Source: HGM04593 sp045613945 (GTDB lineage Bacteria > Bacteroidota > Bacteroidia > Bacteroidales > Bacteroidaceae). From it: a DNA stretch of 64,000 nucleotides. Made by a program: the position numbers and the translations under genes. The stretch is taken from assembly GCA_045613945.1 (NCBI GenBank), contig JAZLBZ010000017.1, positions 1 to 64,000 of the forward strand. Direction: 5' to 3'. How positions within the stretch are numbered: position 1 is the stretch's first letter; every line of letters begins with the position of its first letter. The notes under the pieces were generated by a model that was given only the letters and a program-made list of their open reading frames with translations, ran no database searches and had not been told where the DNA came from. Shown here in pieces: positions 1 to 7,923 of this stretch.

Positions 1-111
1 AATGCCTTTGCGGAGAGTTTCAATGCAAAAATAAAATCTTTCAGGGCTCAACTAAGAGGAGTTACGGATATCAAGTTTTTCTTCTTTAGATTGGCTAAAC
101 TTTTTGCGTAG
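1..111 (+). CDS. Transposase C-terminus (ISAon1/ISL3-like), cut by window edge
   Basis: The reading frame is open from the first base and ends at TAG 109-111, giving the last 36 residues of a protein. The stretch AESFNAKIKSFRAQLRG followed by FFFFRLAKLFA is the usual end of DDE transposases of the ISAon1/ISL3-like group common in Bacteroidales, where E of AESFN is the last acidic catalytic residue. The rest of the element lies upstream of the window, so its completeness cannot be judged. I could not define the terminal inverted repeat; the element should end somewhere between 112 and about 170, before the tRNA terminator. Confidence 0.75.
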   Translation, partial: NAFAESFNAKIKSFRAQLRGVTDIKFFFFRLAKLFA

Positions 112-176
112 CCCCCCAACTTTTGCTGGTGAGCCAGGTTCGGTGCATTTTTGGTGCATTTTTTTGGACAAAGAAA

Positions 177-213
177 AAACCTACAAGATTGAAAATCAAT
201 ATCTTGTAGGTTT
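177..213 (-). terminator. Intrinsic terminator of tRNA-Ser
   Basis: A perfect inverted repeat (AAACCTACAAGAT / ATCTTGTAGGTTT) lies just downstream of the minus-strand tRNA. Read on the minus strand it is followed by a run of T, as expected of a factor-independent terminator. Confidence 0.8.
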
Positions 214-220
214 ATTTCTG

Positions 221-305
221 CGGAGAGAGAGGGATTCGAACCCCCGGTACCTTTCAGTACGTCGGTTTTCAAGACCGGTGCAATCGACCACTCTGCCACC
301 TCTCC
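221..305 (-). tRNA. tRNA-Ser (anticodon UGA)
   Basis: The minus strand folds as a class II tRNA. The 7-bp acceptor stem starts GGAGAGG and closes with TCTCTCC before a G discriminator. The anticodon loop CTTGAAA sits on a GGT/ACC stem and reads UGA (serine, UCA codons). A long variable arm lies around GTACTGAAAGGTAC, and the T arm carries TTCGAAT. CCA is not encoded. A promoter lies upstream and a terminator downstream, so it appears to be a single-gene unit. Its neighbour is a transposase end, a common arrangement because tRNA flanks often collect mobile elements. Confidence 0.97.
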
Positions 306-352
306 AAGAGTTGTTTTTCAACGAAAATGTGGTCTCTTTTCGTTTGATGATG

Positions 353-383
353 CAAAGGTATATCAAAAAAATATACCGTGCAA
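353..383 (-). promoter_or_regulatory. Promoter of tRNA-Ser
   Basis: On the minus strand TTG (381-383) and TACCTTTG (353-360) are 20 nt apart, a full match to the Bacteroidetes -33/-7 promoter. Transcription would start near 346, about 40 nt before the tRNA. Confidence 0.8.
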
Positions 384-508
384 GAAAAACGGGCGAAATT
401 TTGAGTTTTTTGCAATTTTTTTTGTTTTTCATATCCATATGCCGTTGAAATGTGTTGTTATTGTCATGATGTGGCGGGATATTACTCCTGCACGAACAGG
501 TGAAATAG

Positions 509-1654
509 ATGAAGATTGGTTTTGACGGCAAACGTGCTGCGCAGAATTTTACGGGGCTTGGCAATTACAGCCGCTATGCTCTTGAGGCGCTTGAGAGATT
601 TTATCCCGGTGAAGAGTATAATGTGTATATTCCAAAAGATGTCCCAAATCCTAAATTGGATGAAATTCTCTTGGCTTCGAGTCGATGTATGAGGAAGGTG
701 TTGCCTTCGGGGATGTTGGCGCGAATGTTCAGGTCGCTGTGGCGTGTCTTTGGTGTTGCCAGGACGGTTTGCAGCGATGGCGTGCAGGTGTATCATGGAC
801 TGAGCAATGAACTGCCGTTGAACATCCGCTCGCTTTCACCTGGCGTGAAGAGTGTGGTTACGGTGCATGATGTTATCTTTCGTCGCTTGCCTCACTGTTA
901 TCCGGTGATTGACCGCATGGTGTATGATTTTAAGTTCCGCCGTGCTTGCAGGAATGCAGACCATATCATCGCTGTAAGCGAATGCACGAAGCGTGATATT
1001 ATCAAGGACTACGGTATTTCTCCCGACAAGATTTCTGTCATATATCAAGGGTGTGACCCTTTATTTGCGCAGCCTGCTACAGTGGAGAGGGTTGCCGAGG
1101 TGCGTGCAAGGTATGCATTGCCGCGCAGGTTTGTACTCTCTGTGGGTACGATTGAGGAGCGCAAGAACCTGCTTTCAGTTGTCAGGGCTTTGGCAAAATT
1201 ACCCGATGATGTGCACCTTGTTGCAGTTGGCCGCCGCACAAGGTACGCTTCACTTATTGACAGGTTTGTGGCGCAGTATGACCTGGGACATAGAGTGCAC
1301 TTGTTGCATGGTGTGCCTTCTATTGACTTGCCTGTCGTTTACCAATGTGCCGATGTGTTTGCTTATATGTCGCAATACGAGGGGTTTGGCATCCCGTTGC
1401 TCGAGGCACTGAACTCTCGCGTGCCGGTTGTGGCAGCAACGGGTTCGTGCCTTGAGGAGAGCGGTGGTCCGGGTTCAGTTTATGTGGCTCCATTCGATGT
1501 GGATGGAATTGCCGCTGCTGTAAACCGGTGTCTTGTTCCCGGGGTGAGAGCGAGGATGGTAGCCGATGGTTTGCAATGGGCTTCGCGCTTTTCAATGGAG
1601 CGGTTTGCGAGCCAGACTATGCGGTGCTACAAGAAAGTGCTAGGTATTGAATAG
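509..1654 (+). CDS. GT4-family glycosyltransferase
   Basis: A 381-aa GT-B glycosyltransferase of family GT4, which transfers a sugar from a nucleotide-sugar donor in the cytoplasm. The N-terminal half begins MKIGFDGKRA and holds a glycine-rich GLGNYSR acceptor-side motif. The C-terminal half has the donor-binding sequence EGFGIPLLEAL, with the two glutamates of the E-x7-E motif. No signal peptide or membrane segment is seen. It stands alone, 17 kb before the exopolysaccharide locus, so its product may be cell-surface glycan or glycoprotein; the substrate is unknown. The ATG at 509 is the first start that includes the complete N-terminal strand. Confidence 0.88.
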   Translation: MKIGFDGKRAAQNFTGLGNYSRYALEALERFYPGEEYNVYIPKDVPNPKLDEILLASSRCMRKVLPSGMLARMFRSLWRVFGVARTVCSDGVQVYHGLSNELPLNIRSLSPGVKSVVTVHDVIFRRLPHCYPVIDRMVYDFKFRRACRNADHIIAVSECTKRDIIKDYGISPDKISVIYQGCDPLFAQPATVERVAEVRARYALPRRFVLSVGTIEERKNLLSVVRALAKLPDDVHLVAVGRRTRYASLIDRFVAQYDLGHRVHLLHGVPSIDLPVVYQCADVFAYMSQYEGFGIPLLEALNSRVPVVAATGSCLEESGGPGSVYVAPFDVDGIAAAVNRCLVPGVRARMVADGLQWASRFSMERFASQTMRCYKKVLGIE

Positions 1655-1775
1655 TCTTTTTGTGCGTCCTTCTGGTGGCGTTTTCAACAAAAAAATAGCA
1701 TTGCAACTATTTAAAAATATGAAATCGTTACAAAAATGGAATAAATAGAAAAATAATCATAATTATATATGAAAA

Positions 1776-1809
1776 TTTGTGTGCATTATTTCAAAATTTA
1801 TTATCTTTG
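1776..1809 (+). promoter_or_regulatory. Promoter of pflB
   Basis: TTTG (1776-1779) and TATCTTTG (1802-1809) fit the Bacteroidetes promoter with a 22-nt spacer. The start site would be near 1816, giving a leader of about 65 nt. Confidence 0.6.
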
Positions 1810-1882
1810 CAATGCAATAGGGGAGGAAACGGCTTTTTCTCTATTGATAGAATGAAATCAAACCATATAATATATAAAAACT

Positions 1883-4111
1883 ATGGAAAAGAAATTGAAT
1901 TTTAAAGATGGCTTGTGGAGCAAAGAGATCAATGTTGGTAACTTTGTACACGAGAACATCACTCCTTATGAGGGAGATGCTTCATTCTTGGTTGGCCCTA
2001 CAGAAAGAACAAAGAAGGTGTGGGGTGAGTGTGTAAAGGCTCTTGCTGAGGAGCGTGCCAACAACGGTGTACGCGCTTTGGACAACAAGACAGTTTCTAC
2101 TATCACATCGCACAAGGCGGGTTACATTGACAAGGAGAATGAACTTATTGTTGGTTTGCAGACCGACGAGTTGCTGAAACGTGCTATCAAGCCTTTCGGT
2201 GGTATCAAGGTTGTTGAGAAAGCTTGTCTCGAGAACGGTGTTCCCGTTGACGAGAAGGTAAAGGATATCTTCTATCACTATCGTAAGACTCACAATGACG
2301 GTGTATTCGATGCTTACAACGAGGAGATTCGTATGTACCGTTCTTTGGGCTTCCTTACCGGTCTTCCCGATAACTATGCGCGTGGCCGTATAATCGGTGA
2401 CTACCGTCGTCTTGCCCTCTACGGTCTTGACCGTCTTATCGAGGCTAAGCAGGCCGACTTGAAGAAATTGGTTAGCCCAATGACTGAGCACACCATCCGT
2501 CTTCGTGAGGAGGTTGCTGAGCAGATTAAAGCTTTGAAGGAGATTAAGGTTCTTGGCGAGTACTATGGCCTTGACCTCTCTCGTCCTGCAACAAGCGCTC
2601 AGGAGGCAGTTCAGTGGACATACATGGCTTACCTTGCTGCCGTTAAGGAGCAGGACGGTGCTGCGATGTCGCTTGGTAACGTTTCTTCATTCCTTGATAT
2701 CTATATCCAGTACGACCTTGACAATGGCAACATCGACGAGACATTCGCACAGGAACTCATTGACCAGTTCGTTATCAAGTTGCGTATGGTTCGCCACTTG
2801 CGTATGCAGTCTTACAATGACCTGTTTGCCGGTGACCCAACATGGGTGACAGAGGCTATCGGTGGTCGCTTCAATGACGGCCGTACAAAGGTTACAAAGA
2901 CTTCATTCCGTTTCTTGCAGACACTTTACAACCTCGGTCCTTCACCTGAGCCTAACATGACTGTACTGTGGAGCCACGAACTTCCAGAGGGCTTCAAGGA
3001 GTTCTGTGCAAAGGTTTCTATCGATACATCTTCAGTTCAGTACGAGAACGATACCTTGATGCGTGAGGTTCGCGAGTGCGACGACTACGGTATCGCATGC
3101 TGCGTATCTTACCAGGCTGTAGGTAAGCAGATCCAGTTCTTTGGTGCGCGTTGTTACCTTGCTAAGGCTTTGTTGCTTGCTATCAACGGTGGCCGTTGCG
3201 AGAATACCGGTACTGTTGTTGTTAAGGATATTCCTGTACTTGAGGGCGACGTTCTCAACTACGAGGAGGTTCTTGCTAACTACAAGAAGGTGCTCATTGA
3301 GATTGCACGTGTTTACAACGACTCAATGAACATCATCCACTATATGCACGATAAGTACTACTATGAGAAGGCACAGATGGCATTCATCGATACCGATCCT
3401 TCTATCAACCTTGCATATGGTGTTGCAGGTCTTTCAATTGCAATTGACTCTCTCTCTGCTATCAAGTATGGTAAGGTAACAGTTCATCGCAACGAACTTG
3501 GCTTGACAGAGTCATTCGACATTGAGAACGAGTTCCCATGCTTCGGTAACGATGACGACCGTGTTGACCACTTGGGTATTGACTTGGTATACTTCTTCAG
3601 CGAGGAACTCAAGAAGCACCCGGTATACAAGAACGCTCAGCCTACATTGTCACTCCTCACCATTACATCAAACGTTATGTACGGTAAGAAGACAGGTGCT
3701 ACCCCTGATGGTCGCGCTAAGGGTGTTGCTTTCGCTCCAGGTGCGAACCCAATGCACGGACGTGACAAGAACGGTGCTGTTGCATCTTTGAGTTCTGTTG
3801 CAAAGTTGCGCTATCGTGACTCACAGGACGGTATCAGTAACACATTCTCAATCATTCCAAAGTCACTTGGCGTTGACGATGAGACACGCGTTGAGAACCT
3901 CGTTACATTGATGGACGGTTACTTTACAAAGGGCGCTCACCACTTGAACGTGAACGTGTTGAACCGCGAGATGTTGATGGATGCTATGGAGCACCCCGAG
4001 AAGTATCCACAGCTCACAATCCGTGTATCGGGCTACGCTGTGAACTTCATCCGCCTCAGCCGTGAGCACCAGTTGGAGGTTATCTCTCGTTCTTTCCACG
4101 AGCGTATGTAA
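1883..4111 (+). CDS. pflB: Formate C-acetyltransferase (pyruvate formate-lyase)
   Basis: Converts pyruvate and CoA to acetyl-CoA and formate under anaerobic conditions; a cytoplasmic glycyl-radical enzyme. At 742 aa it has the family length. The adjacent catalytic cysteines are in YGIACCVSY, and the glycyl-radical site is RVSGYAVNF near the C-terminus. The downstream gene encodes the matching activating enzyme. Codon use is strongly biased (GGT, CGT, AAG and TTC dominate), as in highly expressed genes, and unlike most neighbours. A terminator hairpin follows the stop directly, so pflB is probably made in excess over its activase. Confidence 0.97.
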   Translation: MEKKLNFKDGLWSKEINVGNFVHENITPYEGDASFLVGPTERTKKVWGECVKALAEERANNGVRALDNKTVSTITSHKAGYIDKENELIVGLQTDELLKRAIKPFGGIKVVEKACLENGVPVDEKVKDIFYHYRKTHNDGVFDAYNEEIRMYRSLGFLTGLPDNYARGRIIGDYRRLALYGLDRLIEAKQADLKKLVSPMTEHTIRLREEVAEQIKALKEIKVLGEYYGLDLSRPATSAQEAVQWTYMAYLAAVKEQDGAAMSLGNVSSFLDIYIQYDLDNGNIDETFAQELIDQFVIKLRMVRHLRMQSYNDLFAGDPTWVTEAIGGRFNDGRTKVTKTSFRFLQTLYNLGPSPEPNMTVLWSHELPEGFKEFCAKVSIDTSSVQYENDTLMREVRECDDYGIACCVSYQAVGKQIQFFGARCYLAKALLLAINGGRCENTGTVVVKDIPVLEGDVLNYEEVLANYKKVLIEIARVYNDSMNIIHYMHDKYYYEKAQMAFIDTDPSINLAYGVAGLSIAIDSLSAIKYGKVTVHRNELGLTESFDIENEFPCFGNDDDRVDHLGIDLVYFFSEELKKHPVYKNAQPTLSLLTITSNVMYGKKTGATPDGRAKGVAFAPGANPMHGRDKNGAVASLSSVAKLRYRDSQDGISNTFSIIPKSLGVDDETRVENLVTLMDGYFTKGAHHLNVNVLNREMLMDAMEHPEKYPQLTIRVSGYAVNFIRLSREHQLEVISRSFHERM

Positions 4112-4134
4112 TTAACATTATAATGTTCAATGAA

Positions 4135-4167
4135 AATAGGCTGGCTTTTATGGCCGGCCTATTTTTT
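4135..4167 (+). terminator. Terminator/attenuator between pflB and pflA
   Basis: AATAGGCTGGC pairs with GCCGGCCTATT (one G-U pair) across a 7-nt loop, followed by six T. It ends 13 nt before the pflA start. With no separate promoter visible between the genes, pflA is likely transcribed by partial read-through. Confidence 0.8.
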
Positions 4168-4180
4168 CAAAATAACAATT

Positions 4181-4912
4181 ATGAATATAAGAGTACATTC
4201 ATACGAGTCATTGGGTACTTTTGATGGTCCCGGTTTGCGTCTGGTGGTTTTCCTGCAGGGATGTAACTTCCGTTGCCTCTACTGTGCAAACCCCGACACA
4301 ATTGACTGCAAGGGCGAGAGCAAGGAGACCGACATTGAGGATATCGTGCGCATGGCAATGAATGAGAAGCCCTTCTTTGGCAAGAGGGGTGGTGTTACCT
4401 TCAGTGGTGGCGAACCAACTTTCCAGGCAAAAGCGCTTATTCCACTGGTGAAACGCCTGAAAGAGCAGGGTATACACGTGTGCATTGATACCAACGGCAG
4501 TATATGGAACAGTGACGTCGAGGAACTCTTCTCATTGGTAGACTTGGTTATGCTCGATGTTAAGCAGTTCAACCCTGAGCGCCACAAGACACTCACAGAA
4601 CGCAGCAATGAGCAGACATTGAGAACCGCCAAGTGGCTGCAGGAGAACGGCCGCCCATTCTGGCTGCGTTATGTCCTTGTGCAGGGCTACAGCGCATTTG
4701 AGGAGGATATCCGCGCGCTTGGAGAGCATTTCAGGGAGTACGATATGATTAAGCGCATTGAGATTTTGCCTTACCATACTTTGGGGGCGCATAAATATGA
4801 GCCTCTTGGAATGGAGTATAAACTCAAGGGCGTTAAGGAGAATACTCCCCAGCAACTTGATGAGGCAAAGGCAATTTTTGATGAGTATTTTGACTGTGTC
4901 TTTGTCAATTGA
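4181..4912 (+). CDS. pflA: Pyruvate formate-lyase activating enzyme
   Basis: A radical-SAM enzyme that puts the glycyl radical on PflB by hydrogen abstraction. At 243 aa it is normal for the family. The 4Fe-4S motif C-x3-C-x2-C is CNFRCLYC, and the SAM-binding GGE motif is SGGEPTFQ. I chose ATG 4181 (MNIRVHSYESLG) rather than the in-frame ATG at 4130, because the latter would place the intrinsic terminator inside the coding region and adds a sequence not found in the family. A strong terminator follows the stop. Confidence 0.96.
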   Translation: MNIRVHSYESLGTFDGPGLRLVVFLQGCNFRCLYCANPDTIDCKGESKETDIEDIVRMAMNEKPFFGKRGGVTFSGGEPTFQAKALIPLVKRLKEQGIHVCIDTNGSIWNSDVEELFSLVDLVMLDVKQFNPERHKTLTERSNEQTLRTAKWLQENGRPFWLRYVLVQGYSAFEEDIRALGEHFREYDMIKRIEILPYHTLGAHKYEPLGMEYKLKGVKENTPQQLDEAKAIFDEYFDCVFVN

Positions 4913-4922
4913 CAACAAAAAA

Positions 4923-4951
4923 GGCAGAAACAAATTGTTTCTGCTTTTTTT
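4923..4951 (+). terminator. Terminator of pflA
   Basis: GCAGAAACAA and TTGTTTCTGC form a hairpin followed by seven T, 10 nt after the pflA stop codon. Confidence 0.85.
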
Positions 4952-5008
4952 GTCACAGTTCCTTGTAAATACTGGCTTTGCCTGTAGCAAATCAGTAACA
5001 AACATTAC

Positions 5009-5039
5009 TTGCATTTTAGATTTCTCTTTTTTACTTTTG
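5009..5039 (+). promoter_or_regulatory. Promoter of the first 104-aa paralogue
   Basis: TTG (5009-5011) and TACTTTTG (5032-5039) with a 20-nt spacer. The surrounding ~100 bp resembles the region upstream of the second paralogue at 6118-6149. Confidence 0.7.
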
Positions 5040-5087
5040 CCTGCAACAGGCAGGTAATGTCAATATATAAATCAAAAATAGAGCGTT

Positions 5088-5399
5088 ATGGAAAAAGAGA
5101 AAAAAGCAGCAAAGTGGGAAATGTGCAAAGTAAGAGGCTGGATTTCAGCAGTGGATCCCGGTCGTGTTAGTTCGGAGTGTTATCCCAAAGAGTACAGGCG
5201 CGATGAACTCAGCAAGGGGCTGAATCTCTCTTCACATAATGAATACCTGCCTTCTGTGGTTGTGAGGGAGATTGGCGAGGACCACATTGTCCTGTTTGCC
5301 GGTGGACAGAGGCACACCATTTATACCGGAGAGTCTTATACGACGCCTAAAAAAGGACTCAGTTATGCCTACTCCGAGGTTGATGTGCGTATTGAGTAA
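5088..5399 (+). CDS. Uncharacterised 103-aa protein, paralogue A
   Basis: I do not recognise a family. The protein is soluble and basic at its N-terminus (MEKEKKAAKWEMCKV), with no signal peptide. It is clearly a paralogue of the gene at 6197: both share W-x-CxVxGWI, DPG, KG-x-(N/D)L, LP-VVV-EI, TIYTG and KKGL-YAYSEVDV. The pattern of short hydrophobic stretches with alternating polar residues suggests a small beta-rich fold. Each copy has its own similar promoter and a 3' palindrome, so the duplication took whole transcription units. The protein converges on the DUF2147 gene. Function is unknown. Confidence 0.8.
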   Translation: MEKEKKAAKWEMCKVRGWISAVDPGRVSSECYPKEYRRDELSKGLNLSSHNEYLPSVVVREIGEDHIVLFAGGQRHTIYTGESYTTPKKGLSYAYSEVDVRIE

Positions 5400-5405
5400 G
5401 AGATA

Positions 5406-5454
5406 CAATCAGGAGACCATTCGATTTTTAAAAAATCGAATGGTCTCCTGATTG
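5406..5454. terminator. 49-bp near-perfect palindrome between convergent genes
   Basis: Two 24-nt arms (from CAATCAGGAGACCATTCG inward) are exactly complementary around one central A. It lies between two converging genes, where it could end transcription or block read-through from both sides. It is not followed by a clear T run, so a classic intrinsic mechanism is not certain. Confidence 0.6.
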
Positions 5455-5473
5455 CTTGTTATAACGCATTTTC

Positions 5474-5929
5474 TTACTCCTCAATCCTGGTCCAATAGAC
5501 AGTCTTGCCAATTCCCAGGATGTTACCGTATACCTTGAGTGTCTTTGCATCCTTGAACTCAATGTCTACACTGTATATCTTGCCGCTTCCCGGGTCGTAG
5601 ATTTTTGTATTGCCCCACTCCTTGTCCTTTGCATCGTACTTCAGGTCCTTGATGAGAATTACCTGGTCAAGGTCTACATTGCGCAGGCTCTTGTTAGGGT
5701 TCTTTACATCCTTGCGCTTGTTGCCATTGGCATCCAATGCTCTCTCCACCCAATAGACCTGTGCCTTGTATGTGCCGTCAGTCTCTTTGGTAATCTTGAT
5801 TTTGCTTTTGCCGCCATCCTTGATGCTCAAGTAGTTGCCAAGAATGTTGTCGCCTTTTGAATTAAGGTCCTGTGCATTTGCTGCAATCACCATCAGCGCG
5901 CACATAAGTGTAAAGATAATCTTTTTCAT
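5474..5929 (-). CDS. Secreted DUF2147 protein
   Basis: A 151-aa protein with a signal peptide (MKKIIFTLMCALMVIAANAQ), so it is exported to the periplasm or surface. The rest matches the DUF2147 pattern: GxY near the start, NP-x3-LRN, IYDPGSGKIYS and a closing YWTRIEE. The family is widespread in Gram-negative bacteria and its biochemical role is not established. ATG 5929 was chosen over the upstream in-frame start because it begins the signal peptide; a TACATTTG -7 element (5959-5966, minus strand) lies 30 nt upstream. Confidence 0.88.
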   Translation of the reverse strand: MKKIIFTLMCALMVIAANAQDLNSKGDNILGNYLSIKDGGKSKIKITKETDGTYKAQVYWVERALDANGNKRKDVKNPNKSLRNVDLDQVILIKDLKYDAKDKEWGNTKIYDPGSGKIYSVDIEFKDAKTLKVYGNILGIGKTVYWTRIEE

Positions 5930-6117
5930 TTTTAACAATTGTGTTTGGTTATTTTGTACAAATGTATGGCGTTTATTGCACATAAGCATTGTTGTTGTGC
6001 AATTATTTACTGCTTTTTGCGCATTTTTAATATTTGCGTGCGGTTTTTGGAGTTAATTTGGTTTTTTAAAACAGTTTTTGGGCATGTGCGTTTGTGGTAA
6101 ATCAATAACAAGCAAGA

Positions 6118-6149
6118 TTTGCATTTTCAATTCTTGTTTTCTATTTTTG
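6118..6149 (+). promoter_or_regulatory. Promoter of the second 104-aa paralogue
   Basis: TTTG (6118-6121) and TATTTTTG (6142-6149), 20 nt apart. The flanks resemble those of the 5009-5039 promoter, including a shared TTGCATTTT and a shared (A)AATAGAG-GTT just before the ATG. Confidence 0.72.
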
Positions 6150-6196
6150 CTAAAAAGAGACTAGATGCAATAAAGTGTATAGCAAAATAGAGTGTT

Positions 6197-6514
6197 ATGG
6201 AAAAAGAGCAAAAAAACGTAAGATGGGAAAAGTGTACGGTTAATGGCTGGATAACAGCGTGCGACCCCGGGTGCAATAGAACGTCGGGTTACCACCGGAC
6301 CTACAAGCGCGAGGAAATCAATAAAGGGATGGATTTGTGCTACTATGAGAGGAACTTGCCAACTGTAGTTGTGAAGGAGATTGCTGATGACTACATTGTT
6401 GTGCATGTTGATGGTGCAAAACGAACAATTTATACCGGGGGGTACTATTCGTCTAACAAGAAAGGGCTCAATTATGCCTACTCCGAGGTAGATGTATACC
6501 TCAATGCAGAATAA
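6197..6514 (+). CDS. Uncharacterised 105-aa protein, paralogue B
   Basis: Paralogue of the gene at 5088, estimated by eye as close to half identical over the full length. Conserved blocks are WE-CxVxGWI, DPG, the Y-R-(D/E)E pattern, LP-VVV-EI-DD-IV, TIYTG and KKGLNYAYSEVDV. There is no signal peptide or membrane segment. A hairpin follows the stop and separates it from the converging OmpA-like gene. Two copies kept with their own promoters suggest two related but separately controlled roles; I cannot assign a function. Confidence 0.8.
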   Translation: MEKEQKNVRWEKCTVNGWITACDPGCNRTSGYHRTYKREEINKGMDLCYYERNLPTVVVKEIADDYIVVHVDGAKRTIYTGGYYSSNKKGLNYAYSEVDVYLNAE

Positions 6515-6518
6515 AAGT

Positions 6519-6547
6519 AAATCCGTATGGCCCAGACCATACGGATT
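6519..6547. terminator. Hairpin between convergent genes
   Basis: AATCCGTATGG and CCATACGGATT form an 11-bp stem around CCCAGA, between the 6514 stop and the stop of the minus-strand gene at 6553. There is no long T run on either side. Confidence 0.6.
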
Positions 6548-6552
6548 ATTCT

Positions 6553-7854
6553 TTACTTGCTCTTTTCGTTTTCTATAATCAACAAGTTGACAGCAGCCTG
6601 TTTGTCACCCATTTGTGCCGCCTGAGCAAAGGCGCGTTCGGCTGCATGGCGGTGATGGCGGCGGTACTCGATGACTCCCTGCAGATTGAGCACGCGCGGG
6701 TCGTCCTTGTAGGCTTTCAACTCATTGAGCAGTCTGCCATAATTGGGTGCAGGGTTGTTCATCAACTCGTCTACAATCTCATTAATGACCATTGCTGTGC
6801 TGTCGGGGTGGTTGTGGTAATATATACCAGTGCAGCAGGCGATGCGATGGGCGGGGAAATAGTGCGACTGCAATCTCTTGTACAGCAGGCCGTTGTCATA
6901 CTGTTTAAGCATCTTTTCGCGTTTGTACTCGTCGGGCTCTTCCTGCAGGCGGGTGACAAGTGCGTCGCCTCCGGCAAAGTTCATCTCCTTGATGTCGCTA
7001 TAGATTATGTTCCAGTTGCGCCCGCCTCCGGCAACCTCAAAGATGGAGTCGGGGAGGTGATGGTGGCTTTTTATGTGGTCACGCATTGCTATGGCGCGGT
7101 TCAGACCACGCTGTGTGGCCTTGTCCTCGTATCCCTCGGGCGAAGTGTAGCCTGCAATCTGAACCGACTCGAGAGTGGTGGTGCTGTCGGCAAGAATCTC
7201 TCCGATGATGTTCATCATCTCCTCAATTGAGCGTGCATTGTTCAGGTATTCCGGGTTTAGCAGGCTGCTGTTGCTTGTGTAGCGTACAATGTTTGGGGTG
7301 ATATCCATTTCTGAGGCATTGCTGCTTGTCAGCGGCGTGTAGTACTGTATGCTTTTGACATACGGATGCTCGGCTGCGATATGGTCGGCAATGCTTTGTG
7401 TTGGCGCCACTCTGTGGCAACTCATCGGCGGGCACTGGGGCAGGTAGATGGCAAAGGTGTCACTGGTGAACTTGGTGCCACGCCTGTCGCTGTACTCGCA
7501 ATATGTGACGCCGTACATTGTGTCGCTCACTTCACTCTCGGGAAGTACAAGTGTGCTGCTGCTAGGGCCATGTCGCTGCAGTGCCGGCAGCGTGTTGTGT
7601 CTTTTGATGTATCTTTTGGAGTATCGTTTTCCCTGTATATGTCTCTCGGCACTGCTTATGCAGGTGTCGGGCGTGCAAAGATGGGTGATGATGAGCATTC
7701 CCTCGTCTGTCCCGGGCTTGGGAGTGTCGTAATCAAAGGTGATGTACCAGCAACTGTCGCTGTGTATGGCGGTGTAGCCCTCAGGAGCGAATTGTGCACT
7801 CGCTATGCTGCATAGCGCAACAAGCAGTGCTGTAATGGTGAGTCTCTGTTTCAT
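6553..7854 (-). CDS. Secreted protein with OmpA-like C-terminal domain
   Basis: A 433-aa exported protein (signal peptide MKQRLTITALLVALCSIASA). Around residues 220-270 it has an OmpA-like block with the Bacteroidetes TSPEG signature followed by GLNRAIAMRDHI, the type found in DUF3868-like and other peptidoglycan-associated proteins. The C-terminal 100 residues (ending near RAFAQAAQMGDKQAAVNLL) look like helical TPR-type hairpins. The N-terminal half is Cys-containing and not recognised. It lies 70 bp downstream of the HAD gene on the same strand, so it may be the last gene of that operon. Binding to cell wall is inferred from the domain only. Confidence 0.7.
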   Translation of the reverse strand: MKQRLTITALLVALCSIASAQFAPEGYTAIHSDSCWYITFDYDTPKPGTDEGMLIITHLCTPDTCISSAERHIQGKRYSKRYIKRHNTLPALQRHGPSSSTLVLPESEVSDTMYGVTYCEYSDRRGTKFTSDTFAIYLPQCPPMSCHRVAPTQSIADHIAAEHPYVKSIQYYTPLTSSNASEMDITPNIVRYTSNSSLLNPEYLNNARSIEEMMNIIGEILADSTTTLESVQIAGYTSPEGYEDKATQRGLNRAIAMRDHIKSHHHLPDSIFEVAGGGRNWNIIYSDIKEMNFAGGDALVTRLQEEPDEYKREKMLKQYDNGLLYKRLQSHYFPAHRIACCTGIYYHNHPDSTAMVINEIVDELMNNPAPNYGRLLNELKAYKDDPRVLNLQGVIEYRRHHRHAAERAFAQAAQMGDKQAAVNLLIIENEKSK

Positions 7855-7923
7855 AATGAATGCTTTATTGGTTCAACAATAACAAGGTTTCACTATAAAA
7901 CACAGTTCCTCGGGGGATGGTTC

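Noticed and set aside
4130..4180. Longer N-terminus for pflA starting at 4130
   Set aside because: The extra codons coincide with an intrinsic terminator hairpin and have no counterpart in the family; ATG 4181 fits.
6613..7815. Long open frames on the plus strand opposite the OmpA-like gene
   Set aside because: They are antisense shadows of a well-supported minus-strand gene and encode no recognisable domain.
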